Below, one piece after another: positions 58,905-64,000 of a stretch of DNA of 64,000 nucleotides; the stretch's first letter is position 1; every line of letters begins with the position of its first letter. The position numbers and the translations under genes were made by a program. The notes beneath the pieces were generated by a model, which was not told where the DNA came from, searched no databases, and saw nothing but the letters and a program-made list of their open reading frames with translations. The stretch spans positions 138,567,126 through 138,631,125 of the forward strand of contig JALIGW010000003.1 in the NCBI GenBank assembly GCA_023053685.1, read 5' to 3'. The stretch is from Diadophis punctatus similis. Its lineage: Eukaryota; Chordata; Lepidosauria; Squamata; Dipsadidae.

Positions 58905-59575
58905 GAACTGGTATCTTTCAGATGTATTGGACTACAATATACAGGGTTATTCAAAATGAACCGATTTCATGATGCAATATTTTATTAAGGAAAAGTAATA
59001 TAAAACTCCAGCCAAGTCACAAGTATTCGACTCACAATCAACTTTTATTTCCTGTCTTACAAGTGTTCAATGTGGCCACCACCTGCAGCACGGGCAACAT
59101 CAATGGGATAAGAGAAATCCTCCCAGGCGGTGTATCAGCATATCACGATCCACTGAGTTGATCGCTGTTGTTAGTCGATGTTTAAGGTCATCGAGGTTAG
59201 TGGGTAGCGGTGGAACATAAACACGATCTTTTACTTATCCCCACAAGAAAAAAATCACACACAGTTAGGTCTGGGGATCTCGCAGGCCAAGCACAAAGAG
59301 CAAGGTCTTGGGCCCCCCAATGCAGAATGCCTTTTCCTGAGGATTCGCCATTCCGAGGGTAAACAAACAACTGAACGTTGCCAGAAGAACAACGCGACTA
59401 CATCATCCCTGTGGCAGCCATTCAAAACTTAGATAACTCCTCTTTCAAATGGTCACTGACTCATTACATGGCGATGCTTGAGAACTGAAGCAATGCGTCA
59501 TGAAATCAGTTCATTCTTTTTTGAATAACCCAGTATAATTCCAGCCAGTGAGCATGGCCTGAGTGAGACAGCGAG
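58905..59575 (+). mobile_element. Old hAT-like MITE hosting the mariner
   Basis: CTTTCAGATGTATTGGACTA + CAATA, then after the mariner TAATTCCAGCCAGTGAGCAT and GGCCTGA. Joined in order the two sides resemble the dispersed theme of a GTTGGACTACAACTCCCA-type element. Ends not resolved. Confidence 0.5.
58942..59533 (-). mobile_element. Internally deleted mariner-type (IS630-Tc1-mariner) transposon
   Basis: 592 bp, about 36-bp imperfect inverted ends (CAGGGTTATTCAAAATGAAC / TTCATTCTTTTTTGAATAACCCAG-type), TA on both sides. The minus strand has a transposase start MANPQEKAFCI at 59351, then jumps to GGPRP and WPARSPDLTVCDFFL, which carries the third catalytic Asp region. After a frameshift it gives VKDRVYVPPLPTNLDDLKHR, AINSVDRDML and the end ARAAGGGHIEHL. 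Most of the catalytic domain (first two Asp) is deleted. The C-terminal wording is that of arthropod-type mariner transposases. Confidence 0.85.
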
Positions 59576-61083
59576 GCCTGATTAAACTTGATATTTATTT
59601 GCAAGCTTAAAACTAAAGCATCTTAAAGTCGACAAGAGAACCACCAAGTGATTATTACCACCACAATAAATGATCTTTCTTGATGTCACTTACGCAGGAA
59701 AAGAAACCCTGTCACGTTTAGAAACACAGCCGGCTTCTGTGTGTTTGTTTTATTTGGTTGTTGTTTTTTTAATTGAAAATTTTCAGCACAAGGAGAGCAA
59801 ACAAAACAACACACTTTTCCACTGCTCCTGCTGAAAAGCACGGCAGCCATTAGCTTCACTTCAGTTCTCTCACCTGACCTGAAATGAACTTCCTCCCTCA
59901 GGCCTGTAAGAAAATTCAATTAAAAGGTCCATCTGTGAGGCAGCAGCTGAAGAGGAATTATTGTGGGGAGGTCCCGCAATTTTCATAAAGAAAAGAATCA
60001 CCTTCCCTCCCCCCTCCCATCCTTATCCCTGATTAAGCTTGCCCCTTAGTTCAAAACCATGAACCCCTTCCAATTAACCAAACCTGAAACCCAAGCTTTT
60101 ACCTGCTCCATTCAAATGCAGAAAACACGCTGGATTCAGCACATCCCTCTAAATGGCCATGAAGGGAAGAGGAGGGGGAGACAGAACAGAGGTTGGGAAT
60201 CAATGCCGGCAAAGCCCAATTAAGTGGCCTTATGCAGGAGCATTAATAGCTGCTCATATGCAAAAAAGACTCTGCTGGCAGTATTGGGGGGGGGAAGGGA
60301 GGAGACAGCCAAAATCTAACAACGACTATATCAAGGCTTCAGAAACAGCCATGGCCAGAATGGGAGATGACGGGTAGGCGAATGCTAGCGGCAAAGATTG
60401 CTGTTGTGTGAAAGCCTTGAGAAATCACATGCTAGGAGACAGGCGGTGGTATCGCGGTGGGAAATCTGGCGTGTAGAGCAGCTCAGATTCCAGCCTCTCT
60501 CGAGCATATGGAGTGCAATGTAATTTTATGGGTAAGGGAATTTGAAGAGGAGATGTTGGTTGCACAGTGTATCTTCTAGGGCAATATTTAGAGCAGTGGC
60601 TTGTGTCAGGAGAGAAAGAGTGTGCGCGTATTGATGGGAAGGAGTGGCTAAGCGATTGAAGCTGGGCCCTGTTCATCTTACAGATGCACATTGCTCAGAT
60701 CTCTCTCTGACTGAAGTGCGGTGTGCAAGAACTGTGCTGCCTATGTAGGTATATATGGGTACATCTCAATGTCTCTCAATAAAGGGCAACTTCTGGTTGG
60801 CGCTGCCAGGTTTGGAAGCCAAGCAGAGTGGATTAAGGGTGGAGGTCTTTGTGGAGGTGGGGAAGAATAATCTCATTGTACTCTGGAAGCTCCTCCAGAT
60901 CCAGCAAAGTAACAACCACCTCCTTTCTATTGACCTCCATCAGTGACAAATCTGGATCCAAATCTATACACAAGAACTATTTTGGACAACTAAGGAATTT
61001 CAGAGTTTCACCCAAATCTGAAAAATTCCTGGAACAAGGCAGTGGCAAATGACTGCACAGACACCTCCAAAAGTTGAGAGAGA
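59576..61083. other. Repeat-poor 1.5 kb, possible conserved non-coding sequence
   Basis: No repeat family seen. Balanced composition with clustered homeodomain/POU-like motifs (GCATTAATAGCTG, CATATGCAAAAA near 60240-60265). No exon recognised. Confidence 0.4.
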
Positions 61084-61091
61084 GAGACATC

Positions 61092-61435
61092 CAGTGGTGG
61101 GTTCCTACCGATGCGGTCCAGTGCGCCATTCTGGTAGGGACCCGCCGATCGCGCAATTTGTGCGCGACAGCTCCGGTGCCGTCTTCGCTGGTCCGTCGCG
61201 CGGCGCCATCTTTTCCCCAAATTTTGGCCTTTTTTTGCTTCCTGCACATGCGTGGAAGCTAAATCTTGTGAGGGGACGCGCGCGCGAGTGAAATTTCAGC
61301 GATTTTTTACTTCCGTGCATGCGCGGAAGCAAAATCGCATGAGGGGACGCGCATGTGTAGCGAGTGTGCGCGCATGTGAAACGTGATGATGCGCGTGCAG
61401 CGCACCGGTACCCAGGTAAGAGGAACCCGCCCCTG
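61092..61435 (-). mobile_element. hAT-like MITE, same subfamily as 56459
   Basis: 344 bp, ends CAGTGGTGGGTTCC / GGAACCCGCCCCTG, perfect 8-bp duplication GAGACATC (61084-61091, 61436-61443). GGCGCCATCTTTTCC at 61202. CCCAGGTAAGAGG near the right end. Confidence 0.93.
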
Positions 61436-61444
61436 GAGACATCT

Positions 61445-62145
61445 ACTGTATCTATAAAATCTCTCTCTCCCTCCCTCCCTCTCTCTCTCTTCTATCTATC
61501 ATCTGTCCATCTATCTCTCTAATCCATCCATCTAATTTGAAATCATTTAGAATCCTCTTTTAGCAGTGGATCTCAGCTGAATTATATTATATAAAACCCA
61601 GAAACAATAATTAAGCAATAAACACACTCAGAAAGATTAGCACTACCAAATCTGTATAACCACGTAACCTGCAAATTGATTAAAATCATGCTACCATTGC
61701 TGAGATCTAAACATCCGGAGGTTGTGGGGTGGGGGAGAGAGCAGGTCCTGGTAGAGTATTCTTTAACTGAATTTTCCCTTTGCCCATGGTTAGCATTTTT
61801 TTGTTTTTGTTTTATTATCTATTACCGTGGATATTTTTACATTTTTATCTCTTTTATATTGGCTGTTTAGTTTATTGTGTACTACACAGAATCACCTTTG
61901 AGGAGTGGGTGACTATATAAATTAAATAAATAAGGTACCATTGCCATGTAAGTACTACTCCCACCAGTGGGAAGCTGAGAAGTGGCCAACACCCCCCCCC
62001 CACACACATACACACAGATATCTATAAAAATGTGCACAGTCTTAGATACATGCTTGCTGATTCAGAAACATTTGCGGCATCTTAACTGGAAGCACTCTCT
62101 ATCTCATACACTTGGCAACTGGTTTATATTCATATTTATGATATT
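61445..62145. other. CT-rich run, unassigned sequence, and a CR1-like tail
   Basis: 61461-61520 is CTCTCC/TCTATC simple sequence. 61885-61935 (TTGAGGAGTGGGTGACTATA then (AAAT)n) looks like a CR1-type 3' end on the plus strand. A C-run/CACACA lies near 61992. Confidence 0.45.
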
Positions 62146-62292
62146 GCAGTATCCCGGGGTCATGTGATCACTTTTTATCACCTTCTGACAAGCAAAGTCA
62201 ATGGGGAAGCCAGATTCACTTAACAACTGCATTACTAACTTAATAACTGCAGTAATTCACTTAACCTCGTAACTGGAGGACTACCTATATTT
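62146..62292. mobile_element. Fragment of the CAGGTAGTCC Tc1/mariner-type MITE
   Basis: GTCATGTGATCACTTTTTAT, CAAAGTCAATGGGGAAGCCA and CTTAACAACTGCATTACTAA match 56230-56440. It ends GGAGGACTACCTATA. The left half is missing. Confidence 0.8.
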
Positions 62293-62454
62293 ACTTTTGA
62301 GGACTTTTCTATTAGGCAGGAAGTAAAGTGACATTTTGCAACCTAAGGTAGCAATATTTTTACACGTAGTGTAAATAATAAATGTCCAGAGAAAAGACCA
62401 GTAAGTTGACATTTCATCTGTTCATCTCTTTTCCATAACTTCTAAGCATGTATT

Positions 62455-62512
62455 TATTTTATTTTATTTATTAAATTTATGTCGCCCATCGAGGTGAGTG
62501 TATGTCAAACAT
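62455..62512 (-). mobile_element. CR1-type LINE 3' tail
   Basis: TTATTTATTAAATTTATGTC and GCCCATCGAGG: a (AAAT)n tail plus a GGGCGACATAAA 3' end on the minus strand. About 55 bp. Confidence 0.65.
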
Positions 62513-62515
62513 TTC

Positions 62516-62885
62516 AGTTTTTTGTTGGTAACTTGCAGTTTTCTCACTCATTCCTTAATATTCTGACTGTTTAGGGAGGCCATGAACAGTTTATTTATTA
62601 ACATTTTCACAGTGGATAATCAATAATTCTCAAAATATGTTGCTTACAACATTCATACATTACATTTTAGTAATACTAAAGCAATGTAGTGTTTTTAATA
62701 AAATCTCAAATATTCCTGTATGCCAAGAAAGCCTATTACTGGGTTTGAAAAATCCATATGCATAATCCCCAAGGTGCTTTTTCAAAAGGCAACTGGATTT
62801 TGTTTTTCCTTGAAGACATTTTGCTTCTCATCCAAGATGCTTCTTCAGTTCTGACTGAACAATGCGGAATGGAAAGATTTATATT
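62516..62885. other. Unassigned; repeat-like 62760-62870
   Basis: TTGAAGACATTTTGCTTCTC and CCAAGATGCTTCTTCAGTTC read like a dispersed vertebrate repeat (the phrase is familiar from LINE-associated sequence), but I cannot assign a family. Confidence 0.35.
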
Positions 62886-62893
62886 TCTTGCAG

Positions 62894-63209
62894 CAGAAGT
62901 GGGCTTCACATAATTTAACAACCAGTCTGCCTAGTGCAGAACCAGAAATGTGTGCACCTTCCGCGCTTGCCCACGGCTTCAAACACACAACGATTTCATG
63001 CGCGCGGCTTCCAGCACACCTTCTCAGGCAGCCACTGTGAGTAGAGCGGGTGAGGTGTGGCAATCAGCTGGGCTGCGTAGGTGGGGTGAGCAAACCAGAG
63101 AGTGTGATATATAGGACGGGATAGCGCCGGGGTGGGTGGGCGGGCCCAGTCAGTGGTCAGAACTACCAGTTTGCCCAAACCAGTCCGAACCAGCAGCAGC
63201 CCACCTCTG
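62894..63209. mobile_element. hAT-like MITE, CAGAAGTGGGCTTC subfamily
   Basis: 316 bp, ends CAGAAGTGGGCT / AGCCCACCTCTG, duplication TCTTGCAG / CCTTGCAG (7 of 8; 62886-62893, 63210-63217). Inner AACCAGTCTGCC / GAACTACCAGTTTGCCC also pair loosely. Confidence 0.88.
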
Positions 63210-63217
63210 CCTTGCAG

Positions 63218-63588
63218 TCATCTGGTCATTAGCACTCTCTCTGAGAGTCGTTGAGGCCACTTGGACGTTTATCCGTGCCCTCAGGTTCACCTGAATATTG
63301 CAAATGAGTGTGGAACCTTCTTGGAACTGCTGAAACCAGTGATCAGGAATGATGAAATGTATTGTCCAAGAACATCTGGAGGAGAGACTAATCAAAACAA
63401 TTTCACAAGCTTTTCAATACAATGTTAGGATGTAGTCTTTGTAGGAATAGCCAGTTTTAATGCAAACACAAGACATTTTTTAATGGACTGCAGCAAATTA
63501 TGCTCCTGAAATTTGGTGCAATGAGCTAGGCTTCCTGATAAATAATAAAGCACAAATGGTGTCCCAAAAACTTTTTTTTTATTTTAAC
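63218..63588. other. No recognisable feature
   Basis: Unique-looking; T-run near 63570. Confidence 0.4.
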
Positions 63589-64000
63589 TGTGAATTATGT
63601 TCATTCCCAGCCGTAATAAGTCCCAAACAATGTTAATGAGTCCGACAGAAGTCTTTCGGAAGAAGGCTGATATCCACCAACCTTTATCTCTCTTGTCACG
63701 CTGCCAAAGACCTAATTGGCAAGAAGCTTTGCAAGGCCAAACAGAAACACGGAGTCAGAACCGAAATGCTGAGACAGGAATTGAACAAAGTTGCTTCCTG
63801 CAACGAGCACATCCATTTGCTCCACTTTTATAGCCTATGGGAGGGGCCAATCATCTCCAAGCCTTACTCCCGAGTAGTGCTTTTCCTCCGTAACTGTTCT
63901 TGCCTTCTGGCAGCTCTGCGCATGCGCGTATTGGGAACAGGCTCCCCCTGTTCCTCTGGCTCGCTCATGTCAGCCTCTGGAGGCTCTAGAGTCAGCACAG
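63589..64000 (-). mobile_element. LTR of a retrotransposon, cut by the window edge
   Basis: Minus strand: GC-rich U3 start CTGTGCTGACTCTAGAGCCT, GCGCATGCGCAGAGC, inverted CCAAT, TATAAAAG, then an about 235-bp transcribed part ending in ..AATTCACA at 63589. The layout is that of an LTR with TG..CA logic. The outer 5' end lies beyond the window, so I cannot tell a solo LTR from a full element. A Gypsy-type origin is my guess from resemblance to snake LTRs. Confidence 0.65.
63825..63851 (-). promoter_or_regulatory. LTR core promoter: CCAAT box and TATA box
   Basis: On the minus strand GATTGGCCCCTCCCATAGG precedes CTATAAAAGTGG. The TATA element is at 63825-63832 (plus CTTTTATA), with an inverted CCAAT box at 63847-63851, about 15 bp apart with a GC-box-like CCCCTCCC between them. 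Transcription would run leftward, starting near 63800. Confidence 0.65.

Overview
This window reads as intergenic, repeat-dominated DNA of a squamate reptile, most likely a snake. The case rests on a combination of repeats: CR1-type LINEs whose 3' ends run into (AATAG)n arrays, a BovB (RTE) LINE ending in (AATC)n, a Sauria-type SINE, a 5S rRNA-derived SINE, abundant tRNA-derived SINEs with good A and B boxes, and a large set of short hAT-like DNA elements. I recognised no host protein-coding exon, no functional tRNA or rRNA gene, no CRISPR array and no bacterial-type operon. All credible coding similarity is to transposable-element proteins, and every copy is truncated or broken.

Layout. 0-10 kb: an I/Jockey-like reverse transcriptase remnant, a degenerating pentanucleotide array seeded at a CR1 tail, a hAT MITE, a BovB LINE split by a solo LTR, and an L1-like 3' end. 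10-24 kb: two CR1/L2-type LINE copies with a readable RT C-terminus, SINEs, two hAT MITEs, a CR1 copy with clean target duplications, a long-TIR element with TA target, two more LINE C-termini and long tetranucleotide arrays. 24-41 kb: Tc1/mariner-type MITEs, a mosaic hAT element with a hairpin, a 1.6-kb hAT-like element built of opposed modules, and a Sauria SINE. 41-44 kb: a near-perfect 67-bp-stem palindromic MITE, a GTT/GCT array, a CpG-rich block and a 1.5-kb purine tract with a 424-bp higher-order repeat. 44-64 kb: more hAT MITEs (one nested inside another), a CR1 copy with an open RT C-terminus, an L1 ORF2 C-terminus, an internally deleted mariner with an arthropod-like transposase end, and an LTR with a recognisable promoter cut by the window edge.

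The main biological signal is a bloom of related hAT-like MITEs. Sixteen copies have an 8-bp target duplication that I could read directly (12 perfect, the rest 7 of 8 or stated). Several carry a YY1-like AAGATGGCGGC motif and a GTAAG splice-donor-like motif near one end, so the families may have scattered regulatory sequence. Boundaries come from reading by eye; family names are by resemblance, not by a library search.
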